DNA of 41,388 bases from an uncultured Cetobacterium sp. (GTDB taxonomy: Bacteria; Fusobacteriota; Fusobacteriia; Fusobacteriales; Fusobacteriaceae), in NCBI RefSeq assembly GCF_947072685.1, contig NZ_CAMTIK010000020.1:1-41388 (forward strand), read 5' to 3'. The position numbers were made by a program, and so were the translations under genes. Under the pieces are notes generated by a model. It was given only the letters and a program-made list of their open reading frames with translations, was not told the DNA's origin and did no database searches. Of the stretch, positions 1-8,458 are shown one piece after another; within the stretch, counting starts at the first letter, position 1, and each line of letters begins with the position of its first letter.

Positions 1-18
1 TAGATTTTACAAAACTAA

Positions 19-45
19 AAAAGCTGACCTCTATGGTCAGCTTTT
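19..45 (-). terminator. Rho-independent terminator of the carbonic anhydrase-GGDEF/EAL-MscS operon
   Basis: An 11-bp perfect stem (AAAAGCTGACC / GGTCAGCTTTT) with a 5-nt loop sits 1 nt past the stop codon of the MscS gene. On the minus strand a T-rich run follows. It marks the 3' end of the minus-strand operon. Confidence 0.85.
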
Positions 46-46
46 C

Positions 47-913
47 TCACTTTACATCCACTCTATTTAAATGCACATCCATCTGCGGATATGGGATACC
101 TATGTTCTCTTTATCTAAAACCTCTTTTATTCCGTTCAAAACCTCTTTATAAACTGTCCAATAGCATTCATTCGTTGTCCAGCCTTTCAAGGCGATATTT
201 ATTGAACTGTCCGCGTACTGATCCACATGGCTATACACCACTGGATTTGTTAAAACTTTTGGATTCTCCCTCAAAAGTTTTTCTAAAGCTTCCCTAGCTA
301 CATTTAAATCTGCATCGTATGAAACCCCCACTATAAACTTCAATCTTCTCAGTGGCGTTTTAGTATAATTTATAACTTTATTTGAAACTATTAACCCATT
401 AGGAACTATTACCAAATCATTGTTATGGGTTCTTATTGTTGTTGAAAATATATCTATATCATGAATATATCCCATTTCAGAAGCTATATTCACCTCATCT
501 CCAACTTTATATGTTTTAAATATCAATACAATTAATCCCCCTGCAAAGTTTGAAAGATTATCTTTTAAAGCCAAACCAACACCGATTCCCAAAGTTCCAA
601 AAAATGCTAGTAAACTGCTCTCCTTAACTCCCATTATCAACAAGCAAAATGTTATTAAAATTGCATGTAATCCAATATTTAATATCGATGTTATAAAACT
701 TCTTAAAGATTCATCTATCACCTTTTCATTTGAAGCTTTTCCAAACATCGGTGTTATCTTTTTTACTGCTTTTAAAACTACATAATAGATAACTATACAG
801 ATTATTAATTTAATCATAAAAAATACGATATCAACTGTAAAATTTACAAAAATATTCTTCCCCATAAGTTTTTCAATAACCTCTTCTAAAAAACTTTGTG
901 ATTGCACATCCAT
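47..913 (-). CDS. MscS-family small-conductance mechanosensitive channel
   Basis: The 288-aa product is an inner-membrane channel of the MscS family, which opens under membrane tension during hypo-osmotic shock. The sequence shows three hydrophobic helices in roughly the first 130 residues. The pore-lining helix is Gly/Ala-rich (GTLGIGVGLALKDNLSNFAGG), and a soluble beta-domain follows that contains VGDEV and the VPNG turn. Its length matches the E. coli MscS prototype (286 aa). It is the last gene of a minus-strand operon, 18 nt after a GGDEF-EAL gene and immediately before a terminator. Co-transcription with a cyclic-di-GMP enzyme and a carbonic anhydrase is unusual. Whether it acts in osmotic relief or is tied to that signalling is unknown. 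Family assignment is firm; physiological role is inferred. Confidence 0.93.
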   Translation of the reverse strand: MDVQSQSFLEEVIEKLMGKNIFVNFTVDIVFFMIKLIICIVIYYVVLKAVKKITPMFGKASNEKVIDESLRSFITSILNIGLHAILITFCLLIMGVKESSLLAFFGTLGIGVGLALKDNLSNFAGGLIVLIFKTYKVGDEVNIASEMGYIHDIDIFSTTIRTHNNDLVIVPNGLIVSNKVINYTKTPLRRLKFIVGVSYDADLNVAREALEKLLRENPKVLTNPVVYSHVDQYADSSINIALKGWTTNECYWTVYKEVLNGIKEVLDKENIGIPYPQMDVHLNRVDVK

Positions 914-931
914 TCAAAACTCCTCCATATT

Positions 932-3679
932 TTAAAGCCCTCTTCTGGGTTTTCCCAGTAAATATCCTTGAACATAGTCCACTTCAATCCTTTTTAAAAA
1001 TTCAAGCTCTGACTCCTCTTCAATCCCTTCGGCTACAATTTTTAAATTTAAACTTTTTATCATTCTTGTGAGAGCTAAGTAAATCGCCTCTCCTTTTTGG
1101 GAATCACCCTTTAAAATCAATATCAAAGATCTATCAAATTTCACAACATCTATTGGTAAAGTTGTTAAAAGTGCAACTGTTGAATGCCCTGCTGTAAAAT
1201 CATCTATTGAAATTTTTATTCCCAACGATTTTAAACGGTTTAATTTTTTAAGTATATCCTCTATATCCGCTAAAATCATACTCTCTGTTATCTCAACCTC
1301 TATATATTCACCCGAAACTTCATATTTTGTGAGTAAAGACTCTATTTTTTCAACAGCATCTCCTCTTTTAAAAGTTTCTGCTGAAAAATTAAATGATATT
1401 CTAAAATCTGATAAAACAGAATTTCTCATCAAATAACTCTTCAAATATTTGATTGTTTCCTCCGCCATCTTGTAATCTATTCTATGGACAATTCCAATCT
1501 CCTCTGCCAGTGGAATAAATTCTACAGGTGATACAAATCCCAACTCTTTGCTCTCCCATCTAGCCAAAGTTTCAGCCCCTGAGAGCTCACCTGTCAAAAC
1601 TTTATATTTAGGTTGAAATACAGGATGAAATTCATCTTTTATAGATTCTTTTAAATATTGTTTTATCCTCTCTTTTCTATCAGTTTGATTTATAAAATCT
1701 ATATTGGCTTCCTTAACCTTATATATCTTGGATTTTTTAGCATCATACATCGCCATATCAGCATACCTAAAAGCATCCTTCATCCCTATATTTTTATCTT
1801 TAATGAAATATCCCAAACTAAATCCTACATTGTTTCTTTTTATTATAGGTATGTTTCTAAACACTGTTTCAATCTCTTTAAGTTTTTTTTCAAACTCTTT
1901 ATTTTCTGCAAATATATAAAATTCATCCCCAGATATTCTAAAGATATAATCTCTTTTAAATACACTCTTTAAACAGTTTGAAAAAGCTACTAAAACTGCA
2001 TCTCCAACCTCATGACCATAAGAATCATTTATAACCTTAAACTTATTCAAATCAATTACAACCGTTATTCCAAAGATATAATTTTTATTCAAACAAAACT
2101 CTTCAAACACTCTTCGGCTCAAAAGTCCTGTTAAAGAGTCTTTTAAAAGTTCTTTATTCTTTCTCTGTTGTTTTATAATTCTATAGGATTGTATAGTTAG
2201 AATAAATAGTACCAAAATTAATATCGACAATATATTGTTATATTTTATACTTTTTTTCTCCATCATTTCGAGTTCATAATTTTTATTCTGTATCTCTGAT
2301 TTTTTCAATATTTCTTTCTTATCAACAACATTATCTATAGCCTTGTTGATAATATCTCTCAAAATATAGTCCTCTTTTTTTAAAGCTAAGTTTATAGGGA
2401 CCACCTCTAGTAGTTCTAGAGTATATTTTATTTTCTCCAAATCATTTAACTCAAATACAGCTACAGATGATATTTTACGCTCTTTTAAATCCTTAAGCAT
2501 GCTCTCTCTATCTGTATATGTAATCACAGCGTCATCTAAAAAATATTTTCTGACAACAATCTCTTCAATTCCGTCCTTAATTACCCCTATCTTGTTGTCA
2601 CTATTTTTTCTCAAGTTGGAAACTATATAGGTATTTAAATCAAATAATTTCTTAGTAAAAATATGTTTTTTCTCTCTTTCACTATCTCTAGACATGGGGA
2701 TAACATCTATAAAGCCATTCTCAAATTTAGTGTATTTTTGCTTCCACTCCTCATCGACAATTGATTTATCCACAAGTAATACATCCATCCCTTTAAATAA
2801 TATCGATAGTAGATTGGGAAGAAGCCCCTCATATTGCCTACTTTTTATGGAATAGTAGCTCAATACTCCTGAGCTCTCATAAGTTATCCCTATACTTTTT
2901 AATCCCTTTAAGTATTTTTTTTCCTCTTCAGTCAAAGATTTATAAAAATTCTTTTGAAATAGATTAATTTTTTTATCTTCAATCCATTTATTTATAATTT
3001 TTTTATATCTCTCATCTAGGGCTCTATTTATTATTGGTATTAATTTTTCATATTTTTTAGAAACTGCCATTGCTCTATCTGGCAATCTTCCAATCTTCAT
3101 CTTATTTTCTATATCTAAAATATTGTGTTCAGACTCCAAAAAATAATAATCTCTATATGGGAGGTTATCCTCTATAAAAACTTTTTTTATATCCAAATTA
3201 TTCTCTTTTAAAAACAGATCTAAATATTGAATATATATTGATTCTTTGGTCAAATAGAGAACTTTATTTTTTATATCCTCTCTACTGTTTATTTTATTTG
3301 TTTTTGAAGCTATATACAGACTTTCTCCAAACAATGGTTTTGTAAAACCAACAAACTTTTTTCTTTCTTTTGTTTGGGTTAAAACATTTAAAATATCTGT
3401 CTGTCCATTTTTAAAATGAAGATATACCTCTTCCCAACTCCCTTTTTCAACCTTTATATTCAGCTGAAGATAATTTTTTAACATATCCTCTATTATATCA
3501 TTTAGTGAGACCCCATTAACTTTTTCATCTGTGAAATCATTTTTTAATACTCCTACTCTTATCTCTTGTTTTCTAAAACTATCTAAGATTTTTTTTTCTT
3601 CCTCATTTTTAGAAAGATATACTGTTTCTGCAAATGTTATCTGTGAAAAAATAATCAATAGTAACAAAAATTTTAACAT
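932..3679 (-). CDS. Tandem periplasmic-sensor GGDEF-EAL cyclic-di-GMP protein
   Basis: This 915-aa membrane signalling protein begins with a signal peptide (residues 1-17, ending TFA). Two consecutive solute-binding-protein-like (SBP_bac_3, Venus-flytrap) modules follow at about 35-240 and 255-455. After them come one transmembrane helix (about 482-500), a GGDEF domain (510-660) and an EAL domain (680-915). The GGDEF signature reads SGDEF (583-587), and the inhibitory RxxD site is replaced by FKRD. The EAL domain keeps the usual acidic and metal residues: ETL (703), NFS, EITES, IDDF, VVKFD, AEGIE and QGY. It is therefore a credible phosphodiesterase. Diguanylate cyclase activity is uncertain. 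It lies 15 nt after a carbonic anhydrase gene and 18 nt before an MscS gene in one operon. The ligand of the sensor is unknown; amino acids are common for this fold. Confidence 0.92.
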   Translation of the reverse strand: MLKFLLLLIIFSQITFAETVYLSKNEEEKKILDSFRKQEIRVGVLKNDFTDEKVNGVSLNDIIEDMLKNYLQLNIKVEKGSWEEVYLHFKNGQTDILNVLTQTKERKKFVGFTKPLFGESLYIASKTNKINSREDIKNKVLYLTKESIYIQYLDLFLKENNLDIKKVFIEDNLPYRDYYFLESEHNILDIENKMKIGRLPDRAMAVSKKYEKLIPIINRALDERYKKIINKWIEDKKINLFQKNFYKSLTEEEKKYLKGLKSIGITYESSGVLSYYSIKSRQYEGLLPNLLSILFKGMDVLLVDKSIVDEEWKQKYTKFENGFIDVIPMSRDSEREKKHIFTKKLFDLNTYIVSNLRKNSDNKIGVIKDGIEEIVVRKYFLDDAVITYTDRESMLKDLKERKISSVAVFELNDLEKIKYTLELLEVVPINLALKKEDYILRDIINKAIDNVVDKKEILKKSEIQNKNYELEMMEKKSIKYNNILSILILVLFILTIQSYRIIKQQRKNKELLKDSLTGLLSRRVFEEFCLNKNYIFGITVVIDLNKFKVINDSYGHEVGDAVLVAFSNCLKSVFKRDYIFRISGDEFYIFAENKEFEKKLKEIETVFRNIPIIKRNNVGFSLGYFIKDKNIGMKDAFRYADMAMYDAKKSKIYKVKEANIDFINQTDRKERIKQYLKESIKDEFHPVFQPKYKVLTGELSGAETLARWESKELGFVSPVEFIPLAEEIGIVHRIDYKMAEETIKYLKSYLMRNSVLSDFRISFNFSAETFKRGDAVEKIESLLTKYEVSGEYIEVEITESMILADIEDILKKLNRLKSLGIKISIDDFTAGHSTVALLTTLPIDVVKFDRSLILILKGDSQKGEAIYLALTRMIKSLNLKIVAEGIEEESELEFLKRIEVDYVQGYLLGKPRRGL

Positions 3680-3693
3680 GCCCCCTCCATATT

Positions 3694-4341
3694 CTATACT
3701 TGTTGTTCTGTGTAATTTTGCGGAATTATCCCCTTAGATTTCCACTCCTCCATCGGAACTACAATCTCTTTTATTTTTCCATGTCGAATATCCAAAATCC
3801 ATCCATGGATTCTAGGATATTTTCCACTCTCTATTCTATTTTTTATGATTGGGAGTTCAAAAATATGTTTCAGTTGCTCCAAAACATTTAGTTCAGTCAA
3901 CCTATCTATTCTTCTCTCCACACATTCAATTTTATCTAACTCCTCTCTATTTTCAAGCTCTATTTTTTTTATCGGCATCAACCAACTTGATATAACAGAA
4001 GAGTTCGTACACTTCTCGTGGGCCGTTCTTATTCCACCACACTCGTAGTGTCCCGATACAATTATATGCTGAACCTCAAGTTGCTCGACAGCATACTCAA
4101 GTGTCGCTAAAAAATTCATATCATTTCCAAAAACTTGATTTGCTATATTTCTATGGATAAAAAAACTTCCTGGTTCACTCTGAGTAAAAGTGTCTATTGG
4201 CATTCTACTATCTGAACATCCTATGTATAAAAACGGCGGTTTTTGTCCCTTAGATAAATTTTTAAAATAATCTTTATCCAAAGATAGTTTCATCTCTACC
4301 CATTCTATATTTTCCTTTAATAAATCATCATAATTTTGCAT
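3694..4341 (-). CDS. can: Beta-class carbonic anhydrase
   Basis: A 215-aa zinc enzyme that interconverts CO2 and bicarbonate in the cytoplasm. The beta-class zinc ligands are visible: Cys42 and the Asp44/Arg46 dyad in CSDSRM, and His98 and Cys101 in SGHYECGG. The length is normal for the Can/CynT type. The start is preceded by GAGGAGG seven bases upstream. It is the first gene of a minus-strand operon with a GGDEF-EAL sensor and an MscS channel. The operon promoter should lie between 4342 and about 4430, but no box there is strong enough to name. The symbol follows the E. coli orthologue type; cynT is an alternative name, and no cyanase genes are nearby. Confidence 0.93.
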   Translation of the reverse strand: MQNYDDLLKENIEWVEMKLSLDKDYFKNLSKGQKPPFLYIGCSDSRMPIDTFTQSEPGSFFIHRNIANQVFGNDMNFLATLEYAVEQLEVQHIIVSGHYECGGIRTAHEKCTNSSVISSWLMPIKKIELENREELDKIECVERRIDRLTELNVLEQLKHIFELPIIKNRIESGKYPRIHGWILDIRHGKIKEIVVPMEEWKSKGIIPQNYTEQQV

Positions 4342-4532
4342 TTTTTCCTCCTCAATTAAACTAGAGTATTATTCTATATTTTACTCTATTTTATTTATTT
4401 TTTCTACTTTTAAAGCATGTTTTTTAATTAAGTTTCATATGTGGAACAATTACACACAATATACTCTTGTTTATATCTCTATTTTTAACTAGAATTAAAC
4501 AAAAATATCAACTTTATATCGGGAGGATTTTT

Positions 4533-5171
4533 ATGTTAAAAAAACACAAAATTATAGATAGCATTTTAGAAACTGGGGTGGTTGCTGTTGTTAGAGCAGA
4601 AAACCTAGAAGAGGCTAAACGTATTTCAAATGCTTGTATTGCTGGTGGAGTTAACGCTATTGAAGTAACTTACACAGTTCCTGGAGCAACTGAAGTTATA
4701 TCTGAACTTTCTAAAGAGTTTCCAGGGGATGATTTTATAATTGGTGCTGGAACCGTTCTTGACAGCGAGACTGCTAGACTAGCTATTTTAGCTGGAGCTA
4801 AATATATCGTCTCTCCTGGATTTGATGAAGAAACTGCAAAACTTTGTAACAGATATGCTGTTCCATATATGCCCGGATGTATGACTATCACAGAGATGAT
4901 TAGAGCTATGGAACTTGGGTGTGACATCATCAAACTTTTCCCTGGAAGCGCTTTTGGACCTGATTTTATAAAAGCTGTTAAAGCTCCACTTCCACATGCC
5001 AACATTATGCCTACTGGTGGAGTTTCTTTAGAGAATGTTGATAAATGGATTAAAAATGGGGTTTCTGCTGTTGGTGTTGGAGGAAAACTTGCCACTGGTC
5101 CGAGTTCTGAAATAACTGAAACTGCTAAAGCTTTTGTTGCAAAAATTAAAAAGGTTAGAGAGGAGATTTAA
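4533..5171 (+). CDS. eda: KDPG / 4-hydroxy-2-oxoglutarate aldolase
   Basis: A 212-aa class I aldolase that splits 2-dehydro-3-deoxy-6-phosphogluconate to pyruvate and glyceraldehyde-3-phosphate. The Schiff-base lysine is Lys134 in DIIKLFPG and the catalytic glutamate is Glu44 in IEVTYT. GAGTV and PTGGV phosphate-site motifs are also present. The frame is open from an ATG at 4467. The start at 4533 is preferred because it follows GGGAGGA by six bases and matches the family N terminus. The next gene, kdgK, begins 2 nt after the stop. The pair therefore makes and cleaves KDPG from 2-keto-3-deoxygluconate, the end of uronate or pectin breakdown. No uronate isomerase or dehydratase genes are in the window. 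Confidence 0.95.
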   Translation: MLKKHKIIDSILETGVVAVVRAENLEEAKRISNACIAGGVNAIEVTYTVPGATEVISELSKEFPGDDFIIGAGTVLDSETARLAILAGAKYIVSPGFDEETAKLCNRYAVPYMPGCMTITEMIRAMELGCDIIKLFPGSAFGPDFIKAVKAPLPHANIMPTGGVSLENVDKWIKNGVSAVGVGGKLATGPSSEITETAKAFVAKIKKVREEI

Positions 5172-5173
5172 TC

Positions 5174-6163
5174 ATGGGAAAAATAGTTACTCTCGGAGAG
5201 ATCATGCTTCGTCTATCCACTGAAAACAATAATCGTTTCATACAGAGTAGCTCTTTTAGAGCTGACTATGGTGGGGGAGAAGCCAATGTTGCCATTTCTC
5301 TTGCTAACTTTGGTATTCCAACTGAATATGTTACAAAACTTCCAAACAACCCTCTTGCAGAGTCTATTTTTAGATATCTTAAAGGGAATGGTGTGCAAAC
5401 TAAAAATATTGTCATCGGTGGCGAAAGGTTAGGGACTTACTACCTTGAAGTTGGAACAAGTATCAGAGCTTCATCTGTAATTTATGATAGAAAGTTCTCA
5501 TCTTTTTCAACTTTAAATTTTCAGGAATTGGATATAGACAATATATTTAAAGATTGTGATATATTACATCTCTCTGGTATAACACCCGCTCTTTCTGAGA
5601 ACTGTAATATTTTGATGGAACTCATCATTAAAAAAGCAAAATCTTTGGGGATTCTTATAAGTTTTGATTTTAATTATAGAAGTAAGCTTTGGTCTCTACA
5701 GAAAGCTTCAAAAGTTTTGACAAGCTATCTCCCATATATTGATATCTGTTTTGCTGGAAGTTTAGATGCAGAACATATAATGGCTTTGGGTTCTAATAAA
5801 ACTCTACTGGAATATTACAAGGAGATTGTTTCAAAATATCCCAATATCAAATATCTACTTTCTACTAAAAGAGAGACTCACTCTGTTAATGAAAACTCTC
5901 TGACTGGATTTATATTTGAAAATGGAAACCTTCTATCTTCTAATAGATATAAATTTCAAATAGTAGATAGAGTTGGGGGTGGGGATGCTTTTGCTGCCGG
6001 TGCTCTTTGTGCGATATATAATGGCCTGTCTTCTCAGGATATTGTTGACTTTGCAACTGCTGCTTCAGTTTATAAGCATACCATCAGAGGGGATGCCAAT
6101 CTTGTTTCTAAAGATGAAATTCAACATATTATAAAAAATGGAATTTCAACTGTTTCCAGATAG
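5174..6163 (+). CDS. kdgK: 2-dehydro-3-deoxygluconokinase (PfkB family)
   Basis: A 329-aa ribokinase/PfkB-family sugar kinase, assigned as the enzyme that phosphorylates 2-keto-3-deoxygluconate to KDPG. The N-terminal PfkB signature DYGGGEANVAISLANFG (31-47) and the C-terminal signature DRVGGGDAFAAG are present, with Asp271 as catalytic base in the anion-hole motif. Length and both signatures fit KdgK. Substrate choice rests mainly on the eda gene ending 2 nt upstream, because fructokinases share the fold. GAGGAG precedes the ATG. A convergent terminator separates it from hcp. The operon lacks its own regulator, but an IclR-family gene lies 2.3 kb downstream. Confidence 0.92.
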   Translation: MGKIVTLGEIMLRLSTENNNRFIQSSSFRADYGGGEANVAISLANFGIPTEYVTKLPNNPLAESIFRYLKGNGVQTKNIVIGGERLGTYYLEVGTSIRASSVIYDRKFSSFSTLNFQELDIDNIFKDCDILHLSGITPALSENCNILMELIIKKAKSLGILISFDFNYRSKLWSLQKASKVLTSYLPYIDICFAGSLDAEHIMALGSNKTLLEYYKEIVSKYPNIKYLLSTKRETHSVNENSLTGFIFENGNLLSSNRYKFQIVDRVGGGDAFAAGALCAIYNGLSSQDIVDFATAASVYKHTIRGDANLVSKDEIQHIIKNGISTVSR

Positions 6164-6178
6164 CAGTTCCATATATGA

Positions 6179-6222
6179 AAAAAAGCTGATTTAAGATTTT
6201 CTATCTTACAATCAGCTTTTTA
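6179..6222. terminator. Bidirectional terminator between kdgK and hcp
   Basis: The stem AAAAGCTGATT..AAGAT / ATCTT..AATCAGCTTTT, with one bulged base, lies between two convergent genes. It has A-rich and T-rich flanks, so it can work in both directions. Confidence 0.82.
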
Positions 6223-6228
6223 CTTATT

Positions 6229-7905
6229 TTAAAACCTATTTAAATCCTCTTCAACAGTTGAAATTGTTCCAATATTAAAGTTTTCAATCAAAACTTTCAA
6301 CACATTTCCAGATAAAAATGCTGGAATTGTAGGTCCTATATTGATATTTTTAACTCCTAAATGAAGCAATGCAAGTAAAACTATCACAGCTTTTTGTTCG
6401 TACCAAGCTATGTTATAAGCTATTGGCAACTCATTGATATCATTTAATTCAAACACCTCTTTTAACTTTAAAGCTATCAATGCAAGTGAGTATGAATCAT
6501 TACACTGCCCAGCATCCAAAACTCTTGGAATTCCACCAATGTCCCCTAAATTTAACTTATTGTATTTATATTTTGCACATCCTGCCGTTAAGATAACTGT
6601 ATCTTTTGGTAAATTAGCTGCAAATTCTGTATAGTAATCTCTAGATTTCATTCTTCCATCGCAACCTGCCATAACATAGAATCTTCTTATAGCTCCACTT
6701 TTAACTGCATCTACAACCTTATCTGCCAAAGCAAAGACTTGATTATGAGCAAATCCACCAACAATCTTTCCAGTTTCAATCTCTGTTGGTGATTTACAAG
6801 TTTTAGCTAATTCAATCACTTCTGAGAAATCCTTTTTTCCACTCTCGTCCTCTTTAACTCTCGTCCAACCTGGGAATCCTGTCGCATTGGTTGTAAATAC
6901 TTTCCCTTCATATGAAGCCCCAGCTTTTGGAGGCACTATACAATTTGTTGTAAAAATAATCGGTCCATTGAATGTTTCAAACTCTTCTTTTTGTTTCCAC
7001 CAAGCATTTCCATAGTTTCCAACCAGATGTGAATACTTCTTTAACTCTGGATAGTAGTGAGCCGGTAACATCTCTGAATGAGTATATATGTCTATACCTG
7101 TTCCTTCTGTTTGCTCAAGAAGTTGAACTATATCATTTAAATCATGACCAGATATTAAAATCCCTGGATTATTTTTTACTCCAATACTCACCTCTGTTAT
7201 CTCTGGATTTCCAAATTTACTAGTGTTTGCTGAATCTAGAAGTCCCATAACGTCCACTCCAAATTTACCAGTTTCTAAAGTGAGAGCTATCAATTCATTT
7301 ACAGACAAAGTGTCATCTAAAGTTGAAGCAAGCGCTCTTTCAATAAACATAACAATCTCTTCTTTTTCATATCCTAAATTAACAGAGTGCTCATAGTATG
7401 CAGCCATACCTTTTAACCCATATACAATCAGTTCTCTCAAAGATCTTATATCCTCATTTTCTGTAGCTAAAACTCCTACAGATAGAGCTTTCTCATTCAT
7501 ATCAACAACTGTATCAACCATAAATGTCACTGCATCGTGATCTTTTAATCTTTTAATTTCAATATTTTTTTCTTCAATTTTATTTTTTATTATATCTCTA
7601 ATTTTTATTCCCTCTAATATTTGAGCAGATATTGCATCATCGTCAAAATTTGCATTTGTTATTGTTGTGAAGAGAGAGTTTGTTATAAAATAATCGATCT
7701 CTGAATTCAATTTTTTCTCAATCTTTCTCTCTTCTAAAGATATATTTTCTCTATAGATTGATATTCCCTTCACCATATATATCAATAGATCTTGAAGATT
7801 TGATGTTGTCGCCTTTTTTCCACATACCCCTACAACAGAACATCCTTTATTTCCTGCTGTCTCCTGACATTGGAAACAAAACATTGGTATTTTCATATTT
7901 GACAT
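6229..7905 (-). CDS. hcp: Hybrid cluster protein (hydroxylamine reductase / NO reductase)
   Basis: A 558-aa cytoplasmic Fe-S protein of the Hcp/prismane family, which acts on hydroxylamine and nitric oxide in anaerobes. The N-terminal cysteines are spaced C-x2-C-x8-C-x5-C ([13 protein letters not shown]...C), the class I pattern that binds a [4Fe-4S] cluster. Ligands of the hybrid 4Fe-2O-2S cluster are recognisable in [29 protein letters not shown] and AGQCNDS. The start follows AAGGAGAG at good spacing. It is monocistronic, with a terminator at 6179-6222 and no hcr reductase partner nearby. Its promoter carries a large palindrome in the class II activator position (see 7941-7993). Confidence 0.95.
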   Translation of the reverse strand: MSNMKIPMFCFQCQETAGNKGCSVVGVCGKKATTSNLQDLLIYMVKGISIYRENISLEERKIEKKLNSEIDYFITNSLFTTITNANFDDDAISAQILEGIKIRDIIKNKIEEKNIEIKRLKDHDAVTFMVDTVVDMNEKALSVGVLATENEDIRSLRELIVYGLKGMAAYYEHSVNLGYEKEEIVMFIERALASTLDDTLSVNELIALTLETGKFGVDVMGLLDSANTSKFGNPEITEVSIGVKNNPGILISGHDLNDIVQLLEQTEGTGIDIYTHSEMLPAHYYPELKKYSHLVGNYGNAWWKQKEEFETFNGPIIFTTNCIVPPKAGASYEGKVFTTNATGFPGWTRVKEDESGKKDFSEVIELAKTCKSPTEIETGKIVGGFAHNQVFALADKVVDAVKSGAIRRFYVMAGCDGRMKSRDYYTEFAANLPKDTVILTAGCAKYKYNKLNLGDIGGIPRVLDAGQCNDSYSLALIALKLKEVFELNDINELPIAYNIAWYEQKAVIVLLALLHLGVKNINIGPTIPAFLSGNVLKVLIENFNIGTISTVEEDLNRF

Positions 7906-7940
7906 ATTTAAACTCTCCTTTTTTAGTATTCTATTGATTT

Positions 7941-7946
7941 ATTATA
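7941..7946 (-). promoter_or_regulatory. -10 box of the hcp promoter
   Basis: The minus strand reads a perfect TATAAT here, 36 nt upstream of the hcp start codon. No good -35 box lies 17 bp upstream, which fits an activator-dependent promoter. Confidence 0.7.
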
Positions 7947-7957
7947 GCAATCTTTTT

Positions 7958-7993
7958 TAATTTAGTATGTAACATATGTTACATACTAAATTA
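7958..7993. promoter_or_regulatory. 36-bp perfect palindrome, probable Crp/Fnr-family operator of hcp
   Basis: All 18 bp on each side of the axis (between 7975 and 7976) are complementary. The core is GTAAC-ATAT-GTTAC. The axis is 30 bp upstream of the first base of TATAAT, which puts it at -41.5 if that base is -12. This is the class II activator position for Crp/Fnr proteins. HcpR-type Crp/Fnr regulators are known to control hcp genes in many anaerobes. The regulator gene is not in the window, and the match to the HcpR consensus is from memory. Confidence 0.7.
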
Positions 7994-8071
7994 TTTTTTT
8001 TATAAAAAAAGAATTCATAAATTTTTTATGAATAAATAAAAAACAAACAACATATAATAAGGAGGATGAAT

Positions 8072-8317
8072 ATGGGAATTTTATCTTGGATTATTCTCGG
8101 TTTACTTGCTGGTGCTCTAGCTAAATTTTTAATGCCTGGAAGTGACAGTACTGGACTTGTTGCCACTATGTTACTAGGAATTGTTGGGGCTCTTGTCGGA
8201 GGATTTATCGGTGGAATAATTGGATTTGGCTCTGTTCACGGATTGAATATCGGTAGTATTATAACTGCAACTTTGGGTGCGTTTGTCGTTCTATATCTAT
8301 TCAAAAAATTTAGATAG
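8072..8317 (+). CDS. GlsB/YeaQ/YmgE-family small membrane protein
   Basis: An 81-aa, very glycine-rich hydrophobic protein with three membrane segments: WIILGLLAGALAKFLMPG, a central GIVGALVGGFIGGIIG stretch and a C-terminal IITATLGAFVVLYLF ending in basic residues. This is the transglycosylase-associated/GlsB family linked to general stress responses; its biochemical activity is not known. An ATG at 8066 directly abuts GGAGG and is too close to be used. The ATG at 8072 lies six bases after that site and is preferred. It is monocistronic, with a strong terminator at once downstream. Confidence 0.88.
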   Translation: MGILSWIILGLLAGALAKFLMPGSDSTGLVATMLLGIVGALVGGFIGGIIGFGSVHGLNIGSIITATLGAFVVLYLFKKFR

Positions 8318-8318
8318 T

Positions 8319-8351
8319 AAAAAAGCTGAGAAAATCATTCTCAGCTTTTTT
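8319..8351 (+). terminator. Rho-independent terminator after the GlsB/YeaQ gene
   Basis: The stem AAAAAGCTGAGAA / TTCTCAGCTTTTT has a short loop and a T run. It begins 2 nt after the stop codon. Confidence 0.85.
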
Positions 8352-8383
8352 TATAAAAATATCTAACGATAATTATAATCATA

Positions 8384-8412
8384 TTTACACTTTGTTTTAA
8401 ATGGTATATTAT
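8384..8412 (+). promoter_or_regulatory. Promoter of the IclR-family gene
   Basis: TTTACA (8384-8389), a 17-bp spacer and TATTAT (8407-8412), 46 nt upstream of the start codon. Confidence 0.55.
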
Positions 8413-8458
8413 ATCTATATACATAAACTCCTATTTTTAAGAGAAAGGATAAAATATA

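Noticed and set aside
2766-2774. TTATCCACA, a perfect DnaA box (also at 27968-27976 and 31305-31313)
   Set aside because: All three copies are single, far apart and inside coding regions, so they do not mark oriC.
4467-4532. N-terminal extension of the aldolase gene from an ATG at 4467
   Set aside because: The 22 extra residues do not resemble the Eda family and have no ribosome site. ATG 4533 has GGGAGGA at good spacing.
4670-5095. A 141-codon minus-strand reading frame inside eda
   Set aside because: Antisense shadow of a strongly conserved aldolase; no ribosome site.
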